Shown: positions 38,201 through 45,120 of the stretch, in pieces
Layout: each line of letters opens with the position of its first letter
Position numbering within the stretch: position 1 is the first letter of the stretch
DNA from: Malachius bipustulatus
Lineage: Eukaryota; Arthropoda; Insecta; Coleoptera; Melyridae
DNA: 64,000 nt
Direction of reading: 5' to 3'
Assembly (NCBI GenBank): GCA_910589415.1
Contig: OU342631.1
Location: 1,426,001-1,490,000, forward strand
The notes under the pieces: model-generated
Seen by the model: only the letters and a program-made list of their open reading frames with translations
Database searches by the model: none
Told to the model about the DNA's origin: nothing
Position numbers and translations under genes: made by a program

Positions 38201-41200
38201 TAGGTATAGGTTTATAGTAGAGGATTTTCCCGAAGCCGCAAAAAAAACAAATGAAAGAAATAATCACAATGTCTTCTGAATAAACTCTATTATATCTCAT
38301 ATGACTAAATACATACTATAATATGCAAAACGTGACTTGTAATTTTTTTAATAGGTACGTTGGTGTTGGTATATTCGAAAACAATCAGTTGGATTTACTA
38401 ATTTACTAGAAGAGATATTATTTTGGTCACTTTGGAAAGAAATATGACAGCTTATACGATTAGCTTGCACAGTCACTCGTGACACCAAGTGCAAGAGTAG
38501 CTGGATAAAAAAATATTCTGGCTGGAGATGAAGCAACAAACCCACCTGTCATGACCACATGATGCATATAACTAGGTCTTAAGACGATTTCTATCTTTTG
38601 AGGTCAAGGGAGTAGGTTTCACTTAACACATAGAAAGATGACTGAAGTACCCTCAGGTATTTAGAAAAACGGTAATTCTGGTACCCTTAACATCTCGAAA
38701 TCAGCTCAAAACGATAAATCATTAACTGGAACCATTAACATTATTGTTGCGAGAACAAGCTCGAGCATAAGCACGGCGAACTGTCTAGTAGTATCTGAGG
38801 TGACAGTTCGAGCAACAGTGTACCGAGGAAAAACTTTGGCGAAGTATATTTAGTGGAAGTAGGTAATATTTCACTTGCAAAAGTTTAAACAAGGCTATTG
38901 TTGATGAGTAGTGAGTTACATGTTCGTTTCCGCTTTTAAGAGGGCTTATAGTACTTATAGAACATGACGTGCTGTCTCTACAGGTCTCCCAATGACAGAT
39001 TTGCTGATCTACTCGGTCCTAGCATCTTTGGATGCCTATTATAGATCTACTTCAACAATTACATCATTCCACTGTCATTATTTTAATATCAAGTAATCCC
39101 AATAAAAAGTGGCAGCAGAACTTCTATAACTTTACGGAAGCTGTAGGAAGAGAAACCGTAAAACCGAATATTTCACTACCAACCATGAATTGCATCATAT
39201 TTTTACCTTTCCCACCAGAATTTCCGACACCATCAGCCATGCTGCCAAAACTCTGGATGTCTTCCTTACAAACAATCCCAAGAAATTTGATATTTTGGCC
39301 ACTGCGCCCATAGGACGACCGGAACACTTAATTATATCGACCTCCTGCTCTAAGAAAACGTCCCCACTCCCCACCGGAATCTATCGCTGGACCTGGGACG
39401 ATTTGATATGTGGGATAGTTTGCGTAAATTCTTGGCATCTTCCCTTTGCACGACATTTGCATCCATCCCTCACTCACAGAAACTTAGTTTGCTCCAGAAA
39501 CAAACTATGGTACATCAACAACTGTAAAATTGCAGTTGAAACCAAGAAGTCCAAGAACACATGCAATCGTGTTTGGAATAATCGGAGTTATGTCGTTTTT
39601 TTTTTAAAGTTAGAGGAAGTTGCAAGAACAGAATCGATCAGTCCGAAAATAACTTTATTAAGTGAAAAACATCAAGCAAACTAACGTTCTTACAGGTAAA
39701 GCTTTTTGGTCCCAAGCGAGGGCAACGGGTTAGAATTTTGCGACAAACACCTTCCCACCCTTGACATGTCTCAAGCTTTGTGACATATTCTGAAGAAAAG
39801 GCGAATGTCATTGCAAAAATGTTTGCCGAAAATTCAACTCTGGACTTTAGGGGAAAGTCTCCTCCTATCCTACCTGTCAGGCGAATACACTCATCTGTAT
39901 ACAAGGCAGTAGGACTCGACAACATATGGGCAACTGTCTTGAAAAATGCGCCCCAGAACTGACACCTACATTTTCTGGGCTATTTGATGACATGCTCTCT
40001 GAATCCTGGAAGAGCCCGATACAATCCGTCATAAAAAAAGGGAAGAAACTCTGCCGAGGAACTATAAGCATATTGCTATCATTCCTCAGATCTTCAAGGT
40101 GATAGGTACAGTTATCCATTCACCTGAAGCAGGCTGCGGGACACTCCAGTGATCACCAGTACCTACGGTTTTCGCCATAAATGACTAACTCCGACTCGAT
40201 GACTTATCTGACTCACCTCTGGAGTTGATCCATTTAGCAATTTGATGAAGCCCTGGCTGTACCTTTAGAAATATAAAAGACATTTGACAATTGGCTTTGA
40301 AATCTTCCTTGTAAACGTCCTTCTTATGGGCTTCCTCCTCAGCCTGCAAGTGTATCTCCAATTTACTCACAGACAGAAGTTTACATGTCGCTGCTTACAT
40401 GTCGGATTATCATTTAACTCGCCGGTACTCTCCAGACGAATTTACATTTTCTAAATTCCTAAAGCTTTCAAGTCCTCACAGATATCCTTACGCCATAAAG
40501 TAAAATCTTCTCTGTCCATCCTTGGACTGATTAGTGATTGTTAGTGGAAACTTGTCTTGAGAAACTCATGTTGCTCGTCTTGGCAAAGCAGATACATACC
40601 AAAACCTGGGAGTTCTCAACAGATAAAAAAATATTTTACATCTAGGCAGCTGCAAATTTATCCAATCAGAAAGCAGTTCTGTCCAAATAGAAAAAGACCG
40701 AAAAATATCAAAAGGGGTTCTATCCCAAAATGAAGCCCTCCGATTCTATCCAGAGAAGAGCAATTAGAATCATACGTCTCTAACTAACTCGTTAACATTC
40801 TTAGAACGTTGCAGGTTGGTGGCTGACTAGGGAGCTACACAATAACTTACCTCCATATAAGTTCTAGATCAGATCAGGGGATTGCTAATAGGTTCGCCTT
40901 CGTGCAGGTGCAAAAACTACAAAAAGTGAAAATTGAAGAGCTGCAGTAGAGTCCATATCGCGGATAATAACAATATCGGACACTCTCCATTAAATAAACG
41001 GGCAAGTTTTACAGCGCCCTCATGCGGCAATGGCTTTCACTTATTGTTAATAAACATAATTGCAGACTTTGTTCTTTATTGTTGCACTACTGCATAATAC
41101 TTTCGTCATTCGTCTAATTAAGCTTATGATTTTTGTTTTTAGTGTTGATAAATGATGAAATGATAAAACTCCCGGCATGTTTCACTAAATATATCTTTTA

Positions 41201-43409
41201 GTGTCATCCACATACACTTGGCGGCGCTGCGAAGTTGTCCTTAAAGACACAATGCATTAGGTATAGTGTCCGGTATTGTTTATTTACATTCATCAATATT
41301 ACGTCGTAATGAATATTCTTATCATCTCGCACGAGAAATGTCCTCATAATCATAAAAAATGTTGATTAGAGAATTTATATTGAACTCTCATGTGTTTTAT
41401 ATAAGACCACCTAAGACCATCGAATTATCAAGATTCACTTTTAATAATATGTTTCATGTCTGTGATAAAAAATCATTCTTAGAATACGTAGTTCAGCTCT
41501 ACCCAAACCTAATGCGTTACTACTGTAAAACGCGCAACATATTATGCAAAGGAGCGTCATAAAGTCTTTGTTTATTTTATATGCCTACCACAACTAATTA
41601 TTCTGGCAAAAGAGTACAATAGCCGCAATAACCGCGGAGTTTAGGGTTACAATTCGACATATTCACCATTCACATATATAGGTATCAGTCAGTGGCCGTT
41701 TTGTCCGATGCGTCGTCCGTTGCATATGCAGTGGTCGCGTAATTTAACACGCACACCGATTTCCAAGCGTCGCATGGAGCGGAGCGCACACAAAGCGTTC
41801 TAGGAAGCCAAAGCCGCAGCTTGTCTGTTTTCCAAGAGGCGCAGTTTTGTTCGTGTTCATATCAGTCATACTCACGATACAGCATCTGTTCCATGAAAAT
41901 AAGTCCAAATAATGCCCAGTCATTATACGGGTTCAATAAATGACATCTTTTCCAAAACATTGGAGGCTTGAGCCAAGATTTGACCGTCTCCCGTCACGCG
42001 ATGTCTGTAAAAATAACAGCAGCAATACCTATAAAATATTTTTCTATGCTTTGCGTTTTGGATTGTTAATCGAAGCGGAATATCAAAAGAATTACTTGTT
42101 GTAAAATTCAGTAGCATTAGTAGCAATAAAATTAAATTCTGGAAGTCGAAAATTGAAAACCTATTTTCAGAGACACAGTGTGTCTGATATAAAACCTTCC
42201 AGTTCCATTTCTTCGTAGTGCAAGAATTTTATTCGGCAAATTTCAAGGTGAGACTTTGATACCAAGGGGAACACAATTCTGTCAAAGTGTCAAATTTGCG
42301 TTATGTTTTAAGAGGGTCAAAACTCTTAAATAACAACAGGGGTCAAATTGTATGCACCATTTTGAAGTAAATGTTATTCTCTATACTGTGGTAGAAATAA
42401 AAAAAATAAAAAATTCCAACGGGTTCACTATAAAATAAATCGTTTCCGATTTAATTTATCCCATTAAAGGCGATTTGAAAAGACGTTTAAGAAATAATTA
42501 GAAATAATAAAGCTCTAAACATGGGTACTTGAGTTAAGCCCCAAATACCTTAACAGAAGAAGCGGAACCTGAAAAATTATTAGCACAGGAAGTCGGATGA
42601 AATGTCTCGTCCAAGTTTGAGAAAATTCTTTATAGGTAGGTACCTATTTATTAGGTGTATTTAAAAATAATTTCCGAACATGCGTTAAAGAAATTTTTAT
42701 TCTATTGTGGCATTGTCGCATTAATTTGATCTTGTAACTAGTGTTGCTAAAATAAGATAAACCGATTAACAACCATATCAATTTCCAGAAGTCTGCAACT
42801 AAACCTAATTTTGAATCAATTAAACTGTCGTTATGTGGTTTTAAAACGAACAAAACATGCTCAGCAGTTGCGGTTTTAACCGTCTGAGGAGTTCGCGGTA
42901 TTATACCGAACTCTTGCGCTTTGGTCTGAAACCGTAGATAATTATCTCAATGAAGGCGAGGTTATTTTCTTACCGTGTTCTTAACAATTCGTAGCGATTT
43001 AAATGGTCGCAACAAAGCACACAACCAAACCAGACCAATTAGTTCCTAAATTCCGACAGTCCAGAGCTCTTTCTGGCTTTTCTATCAAGTTTTTTTTTTA
43101 ATTCACGTCTCTTTTAGCTACATGGTGGTCCAAAATTCCGAGACATACACACATTTTCATAATTAAAAAGTAGACTAATGAGGATAAAGAGATCAATTAT
43201 TGGTATGCTTGTGATTATAGAACTTACCGAAGACTTTCAGGAAAATGGTATGGGAATGAACAACAGTGTCGTTTTTCAATAAGCAAGTGTAATTTCCAGA
43301 GTCAGTCATTTTCACTTCTTGCGTGTAGATTGTTTGATTAGCACTTTCCGGGTAAAGAATGAGATGCGAGTCCATCCATGGCCAAGGATATGGTTTTCCA
43401 TCTTTATAC
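13445..43409 (-). CDS. Ig-domain / transmembrane / TIR receptor, IL-1 receptor-like (5' incomplete)
   Basis: Six exons with matching phases: 43409-43228, 27170-27075, 20090-19985, 14483-14353, 14241-13939 and 13848-13445 (stop). About 406 residues are visible. Order: C-terminal half of an Ig domain (ending DSGNYTC), a full Ig domain (Cys in RLLCEAF, Trp in AVWEKI, closing DFGEYMC), a short stalk, one membrane helix (IFLWLSVIAVIGFAVGML), a basic stop-transfer, then a TIR domain starting NDALIVYNSKDED and running to RLWLSLRLRLPP, and a Ser/Thr/Gln-rich tail. This is the IL-1R/IL1RAPL layout: extracellular ligand binding, cytoplasmic TIR adaptor recruitment. Toll receptors have leucine-rich repeats instead. 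The first exon shown starts mid-codon and needs TG before it, giving WYKDGKP; the upstream exon(s), signal peptide and first Ig half were not found. The ligand is unknown. Confidence 0.85.
14353..14483 (-). CDS. Ig-domain exon (C-terminal half) of the TIR receptor
   Basis: Encodes DEGRTFGTYLIINDVHAK, DFGEYMCEIRIPAK and TVELPVFLQEK. The D-x-G-x-Y-x-C signature marks strand F of an Ig domain, and ELPVFL is strand G. Enters at phase 2 from 19985 (AG+A, Arg) and leaves at phase 1 (A+TT, Ile) into the stalk exon. Confidence 0.85.
14639..15752 (+). mobile_element. 5'-truncated RNase H LINE with 13-bp target duplication
   Basis: Only the 3' third of a non-LTR element remains. The RNase H domain reads VRWYTDGSK, then after a frameshift near 14885 AELYAIEVC, LTDSQAAIKTL and WIPGHTGIEGNERAHSLAR, containing the expected acidic residues. 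A CCHC-like block follows (CRLCREENETPRHLLMNC), then the stop at 15655-15657 and a 3' tail ending in a short caatat repeat. CACCATTGGATCT flanks it at 14626-14638 and 15753-15765, a perfect duplication from target-primed insertion. It lies in the TIR-receptor intron between 19984 and 14484, antisense to the gene. Confidence 0.93.
15766..17640. repeat. Intron stretch with two diverged copies of a repeat
   Basis: 15785-16010 resembles 17055-17170 plus 17350-17465: shared pieces include actagagaaaag, cttattttggccatatcttttt and gaattattttttgtag. The second copy is split by about 180 bp. A 99-codon minus ORF at 16053-16352 has no recognisable domain and is not called a gene. Confidence 0.5.
17641..19984. 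other. TIR-receptor intron, no gene seen
   Basis: Holds a GC-rich patch at 18140-18320 with two near-direct copies (catttaaccg..cggacacggtccgg and cattcaacgg..ggacggaccgg), probably a decayed MITE. The remainder is AT-rich with no supported feature. Confidence 0.4.
19985..20090 (-). CDS. Ig-domain middle exon of the TIR receptor
   Basis: Encodes HVDLPDALNEAVWEKIEVNS, then TMNENPRIRQEKIS. The Trp of AVWEKI is the core Ig tryptophan and NST is a glycosylation sequon. Acceptor ttttcag/ga at 20091 and donor ag/gtaatg at 19984. 106 bp keeps the frame between 27075 and 14483. Too short to show as a long ORF. Confidence 0.82.
20380..21402. mobile_element. 1023-bp TA-flanked element with aaggtgcgtcctcatctaac termini
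   Basis: Terminal inverted repeats aaggtgcgtcctcatctaac (left) and complement (right), with TA at 20378-20379 and 21403-21404. It splits a copy of repeat Z. The interior is unusually rich in gaacg/cgttc words and encloses a second inverted-repeat element at 21002-21341. ORFs at 20374-20610 and 20897-21346 show no protein similarity and are judged chance. Confidence 0.75.
21002..21341. mobile_element. Nested GC-rich inverted-repeat element
   Basis: Starts gctgcgtactcactagagc and ends with the complement of gctgcgtactcattagagc. The inside is much more GC-rich than its surroundings and full of cgaacgagc / gctcggttcgg words that can form local hairpins. No target duplication was resolved. Confidence 0.55.
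21559..21962 (+). mobile_element. 404-bp MITE (family M), copy 1
   Basis: Begins tagtaggattaactttaaaa and ends ttagactttattggacta; the ends form an imperfect 24-bp inverted repeat. Flanked by TA at 21557-21558 and 21963-21964. Two nearly identical copies lie at 44265-44668 and 44716-45118, so all three are recent. Confidence 0.85.
21975..22120 (+). repeat. Dispersed repeat Z, copy 2
   Basis: Carries cacccccacccctc, ttaaattctgagcc, gaattttactacgttttgac and gatgtgtcaaatgttaaagg, matching the uninterrupted form of copy 1. Confidence 0.55.
22133..23490. repeat. Inverted pair of hairpin-forming repeats
   Basis: 22140-22280 and 23290-23490 are inverted copies with about 15-20% difference. Each arm has an internal hairpin: cgtttcctattcgg, a cagcgcaaccgagtgcgct core, then a complement ending aggaaacg. 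The outer ends (ggtttgttccaacac) recur, inverted, at 24650-24665, so the true element may reach about 24670. No transposase seen. Confidence 0.55.
23641..24145. mobile_element. ~505-bp palindromic element
   Basis: Left end aagaagatataggtatgctt pairs with the right end (complement of aagaagatataggtgtgctt). Arms of about 230 bp pair with few mismatches and share gaatatgatgcaggtatcac. AT-rich, non-coding. Target duplication not clear. Confidence 0.75.
24727..24950 (-). repeat. Dispersed repeat Z, minus-strand copy
   Basis: On the minus strand it reads cattttgaaggtac, then ttaaattctgacccc, then aagtgtcaaatgtcaaagaa; block content matches copies 1 and 2, with order suggesting a rearranged or flanking pair. 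Confidence 0.45.
25049..26048. mobile_element. ~1-kb TA-flanked foldback element hosting a SINE
   Basis: Left arm (25049-25290) has cagagttttttcaatg, gtacagggaacctcat, gttcctagatgtttacc, cttattattggg and ttcagacgacttcat. The right arm (about 25460-26048) has complements of all of these in reverse order, ending caccctg. TA at 25047-25048 and 26049-26050. The right arm is interrupted by a 5S-like SINE (25590-25830). Arms are more diverged than in the other foldbacks here. Confidence 0.72.
25590..25830 (+). mobile_element. 5S rRNA-derived SINE
   Basis: ctacttggatgggtgacc at 25648-25666 equals the internal pol III promoter (box C) region of 5S rRNA, and the preceding ctaagtgcagcgtggtttgg aligns with the upstream 5S sequence. 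The 3' body (ggtcccggttgcttcacagc) leads into a tail of atttattt. No complete 5S gene, so a 5S-headed SINE is the best reading. Confidence 0.75.
26051..27074. other. TIR-receptor intron, no gene seen
   Basis: AT-rich intron between the foldback element and the 27075 exon. No ORF, inverted repeat or RNA gene recognised. Confidence 0.4.
27075..27170 (-). CDS. Ig-domain N-terminal exon of the TIR receptor
   Basis: Encodes NEPEDPQITYISQDTEIS, then VGGDVRLLCEAFA. The cysteine is the first Ig cysteine (strand B), pairing with the one in DFGEYMC. Acceptor tttccag/aa and donor ctg/gtaagt are both strong. Preceded by a 16-kb intron, followed by a 7-kb one. Confidence 0.82.
27171..28269. other. TIR-receptor intron, no gene seen
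   Basis: Start of the 16-kb intron. A higher-GC patch at 27440-27660 (ggacgaaac, cacgtcgcggcgctacgagg) has no recognised identity. An 80-codon ORF at 27891-28133 looks like chance. Confidence 0.35.
28270..28510 (+). repeat. Dispersed repeat Z, copy 4
   Basis: Contains ccctcccctataaattctga, aatatgtctcaaaaatgtcaaag and gagaccccattttac, in the same order as the 20260-21530 copy, more diverged. Confidence 0.5.
29335..29600 (+). promoter_or_regulatory. TATA-initiator promoter-like block, probably of a retroelement
   Basis: tataaatagg at 29411-29420 is followed about 33 bp later by a cagtt/tcagt initiator-like cluster (29441-29457), an insect core-promoter layout. Downstream at 29500-29535, ctgatgatg, a gtcta/tagac hairpin and aaaacgttcgg resemble short motifs seen near termini of Penelope-like and other retroelements. 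It starts with a repeat-Z word (gtatcaaatgtcaaagatga). No gene can be tied to it. Confidence 0.35.
29930..30200 (+). mobile_element. RNase H LINE 3' remnant
   Basis: Broken frames include a TVDVEREE/CRCGEGEETSYHLL-type run and CDCPALKGAKLLIFE, matching the C-terminal C-x-C...H...C block that follows RNase H in LINEs, as at 15470-15530. About 90 residues with stops; no boundaries resolved. Confidence 0.6.
30201..31845. other. Intron, no gene seen
   Basis: AT-rich. ORFs at 30551-30784 and 31265-31480 (minus) show no known domain. At 30402, ctgaagatgctactttaaaac again recalls retroelement terminal motifs, but too weakly for a call. Confidence 0.35.
31850..32400 (+). mobile_element. RNase H LINE 3' remnant (second family)
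   Basis: In shifting frames: an RLQTDKLF-like run, then RHLQLMNVRGDPVCP at 32140-32200, and EEIGLLCKNILAFLKR just before the stop at 32358. Equivalent to the post-RNase H zinc block and terminal helix of I/Jockey-type LINEs. Heavily mutated. Confidence 0.6.
32640..33040 (-). mobile_element. RTE-type LINE C-terminal remnant
   Basis: Minus-strand ORF 33033-32797 reads CRKMLRISWTAHRKNAS, IQRRIISFVGYVIRSDGMEK and IIQGKVEGRRRRGRLQNRF, the signature C-terminus of RTE/BovB-like 'endonuclease-reverse transcriptase' elements. Only the last ~80 residues are intact; downstream frames are broken. Confidence 0.78.
33041..34255. other. Intron, no gene seen
   Basis: 33060-33600 probably belongs to decayed LINE sequence (pieces of open frame in several phases) but no motif is secure. 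33600-34255 is AT-rich with nothing recognised. Confidence 0.35.
34256..34403. mobile_element. 148-bp hairpin MITE
   Basis: cttattttcattctttcgaa opens the element and its complement closes it; about 45 bp per arm pair almost perfectly (through gtcattctgcatcatt). The loop is about 50 bp. It sits directly before the RT fragment at 34425. No target duplication resolved. Confidence 0.75.
34425..35470 (+). mobile_element. LINE reverse transcriptase fragment (degenerate)
   Basis: Across shifting frames: KILSRSQHGFLRNRSTETAL, then LTSTFTSYLRERTQAVQL, GVPQGSVLGPLLFPIFINDL and the catalytic YADD box (NYADDTTILI), then LRLNLTKTELIDFHS and VKFLGVYIDQNLNWLTHT. Motif order is normal RT. At least four frame breaks. 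No endonuclease before it. Jockey/CR1-like by motif wording. Confidence 0.82.
35471..39179. other. Intron, no gene seen
   Basis: Short caggt tandem repeat at 35618-35635. Elsewhere AT-rich. ORFs at 37186-37371, 37563-37745 and 38348-38545 (minus) and 35837-36061 (plus) lack known domains. 36880-37160 and 38950-39170 may be LINE debris. Confidence 0.35.
39180..40900 (+). mobile_element. LINE endonuclease-to-RT fragment (degenerate)
   Basis: ORF 39190-39684 reads IFTFPTRISDTISHAAKTLD, VFLTNNPKKF and APIGRPEHLIIS, the end of an APE-type endonuclease. 39780-39962 reads EEKANVIAKMFAENSTLDF and VGLDNIWATVLKNAPQ, the linker and first RT motif. Recognisable but frame-broken RT continues to about 40900 (e.g. 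SREEQLES). Jockey-like. Complementary in coverage to 34425-35470, but I cannot tell if they were one family. Confidence 0.75.
40901..43227. other. Intron next to the 43228 exon
   Basis: GC-richer patch at 41690-41840 (gatgcgtcgtccgttgc, caagcgtcgcatggagcgg) of unknown origin. A minus ORF at 41923-42126 has an acceptor-like tttacag and ends NVLEKMSFIEPV, but shows no Ig or other domain and is not called an exon. Confidence 0.35.
43228..43409 (-). CDS. Upstream Ig-domain exon (C-terminal half) of the TIR receptor
   Basis: Encodes (W)YKDGKPYPWPWMDSHLILY, QTIYTQEVKMTDSGNYTC and VHSHTIFLKVF. YKDGKP follows the Ig core tryptophan and DSGNYTC is strand F. Sequons NQT, NYT and NDT suggest glycosylation. 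Donor ttcg/gtaagt at 43227; acceptor attccag/g at 43410 after a T-rich tract. The first half of this Ig domain must lie upstream; I could not locate it. Confidence 0.83.
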
Positions 43410-44262
43410 CTGGAATTACAAAAAAAAAAAAATTAAATACCGAATATCAAGAAAACGAGATTAGAGAAAGCATATTCCATGTACCCAAACCCAGATCTTA
43501 ACTATAAAATTATTCATACAAAAAAAAAAGTTATTGCTCTGCCTTTTTCGAATATTAATAAAAATACAACTGAGTCTTATTGCAAATCTTACAGAAATAC
43601 AAGACGTTAAGTTAGCTATTATAGTACGAGTAATGATGGTTATTATCCACAACAGCTGAGTGGATAACAGCCATTATGCACGAGTTGAATACTATACTCT
43701 ATCTATGACTATACAAGAGTAACGTATTTTAGAATTAAATTTTAAATTATATTAAAAAGTTTTATGGAATTTTAATTTGTTAAAAAAATATGGTTCTCTT
43801 TAAGTTAATATTTTGGTTACTGAAATATTAACAACAATTAACAAAACAATAGCTCTTAGTAAATTAGTAATAAAATAAAATATCGACTGAAAATTCCTAT
43901 AAAAAGTTTTCGTAAAAAGACCAAAAACACAAAATCAGGATTAGAGGATTTTGTAAAATTAAGTAAACACTAAACAAAAATATTCTTTTTTTTAATTATG
44001 TACCTACTAGCTCGTAACCGACTGACACTACTGCGGTAAGTCGATTACCACTACTTGGCAGTGTTCCAACACATCAACACATCAGCTGCTTTCACATCAA
44101 GTGTCGACAAGCCTTTATTACAACGCATGATCACTACGTGTCTCCCATTAGTTAAATAATAAAAACCATCCAAAAAGGTATATGACTTCTATATTTTTGT
44201 AAAGTAAACATAAAATTGACGTTTAGGAGTTTATCTACAGTAACACAAACTGGATTTGACAG
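43410..44262. other. Upstream of the first located TIR-receptor exon
   Basis: AT-rich intron sequence. The missing half Ig domain should lie on the minus strand at or above here; no candidate ending in TG/gt was convincing. Confidence 0.35.
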
Positions 44263-44264
44263 TA

Positions 44265-44668
44265 TAGTAGGATTAACTTTAAAAAGTCAGATGTGACGTC
44301 TTACTAACCGTCCGAATTAATATTTTTAATTTCACCAGAAAATGTCAAACAGTTAATTGTCAAGTTGTGAACGAGCGTAAATTATTGAAGGAATCATTCA
44401 AACAACGAATTGAACCGCTTACGTCAGTTTGAGAGCCACTGACAACTACATAAAATTTATTCACGTAATGACATTCTATCCTCTGTGTTGTGCATTTAAT
44501 TCTCATTCAAAACCAATGTTGACGTATACTTATTTATGCGGGATGGAGTGTTTAGACAAACTGGACGGTTACTATAAAAACCACGTATATGAAACAAAAT
44601 AAATCGAACTATCAAAAGGATGTGTATTCTTAATCGATACGTATGACTTTTTAGACTTTATTGGACTA
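44265..44668 (+). mobile_element. Family M MITE, copy 2
   Basis: Nearly identical to 21559-21962, same termini, TA at 44263-44264 and 44669-44670. Confidence 0.87.
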
Positions 44669-44715
44669 TAGGAAGTAGTTTGAATTTAACAATCGTGCAA
44701 CGGAAACAGAAACTA

Positions 44716-45118
44716 TAGTCCAATAAAGTCTAAAAAGTCATACGTATCGATTAAGAATACACCTCCATTTGATAGTTCAATTTATTTTGTTTCATATACG
44801 TGGTTTTTATAGTAACCGTCCAGTTTGTCTAAACACTCCATCCCGCATAAATAAGTATACGTCAACATTGGTTTTGAATGAGAATTAAATGCACTACACA
44901 GAGGATAGAATGTCATTACGTGAATAAATTTTATGTAGTTGTCAGTGGCTCTCAAACTGACGTAAGCGGTTCAATTCATTTTTTGAATGATTCCTTCAAT
45001 AATTACGCTCGTTCACAACTTGACAATTAACTGTTTGACATTTTCTGGTGAAATTAAAAATATTAATTCGGACGGTTAGTAAGACGTCACATCTGACTTT
45101 TTAAAGTTAATCCTACTA
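44716..45118 (-). mobile_element. Family M MITE, copy 3 (inverted)
   Basis: Inverted copy, TA at 44714-44715 and 45119-45120. Only 47 bp separate it from copy 2, so together they form an ~850-bp near-perfect palindrome. One of the differences from copies 1 and 2 is a small change near 44980 (attcattttttgaatg). Confidence 0.87.
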
Positions 45119-45120
45119 TA

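Noticed and set aside
41923..42126. Possible extra exon of the TIR receptor (minus, acceptor-like tttacag, ends NVLEKMSFIEPV)
   Set aside because: No Ig features, no good donor in a compatible phase, and no TG end to complete the WYKDGKP codon.
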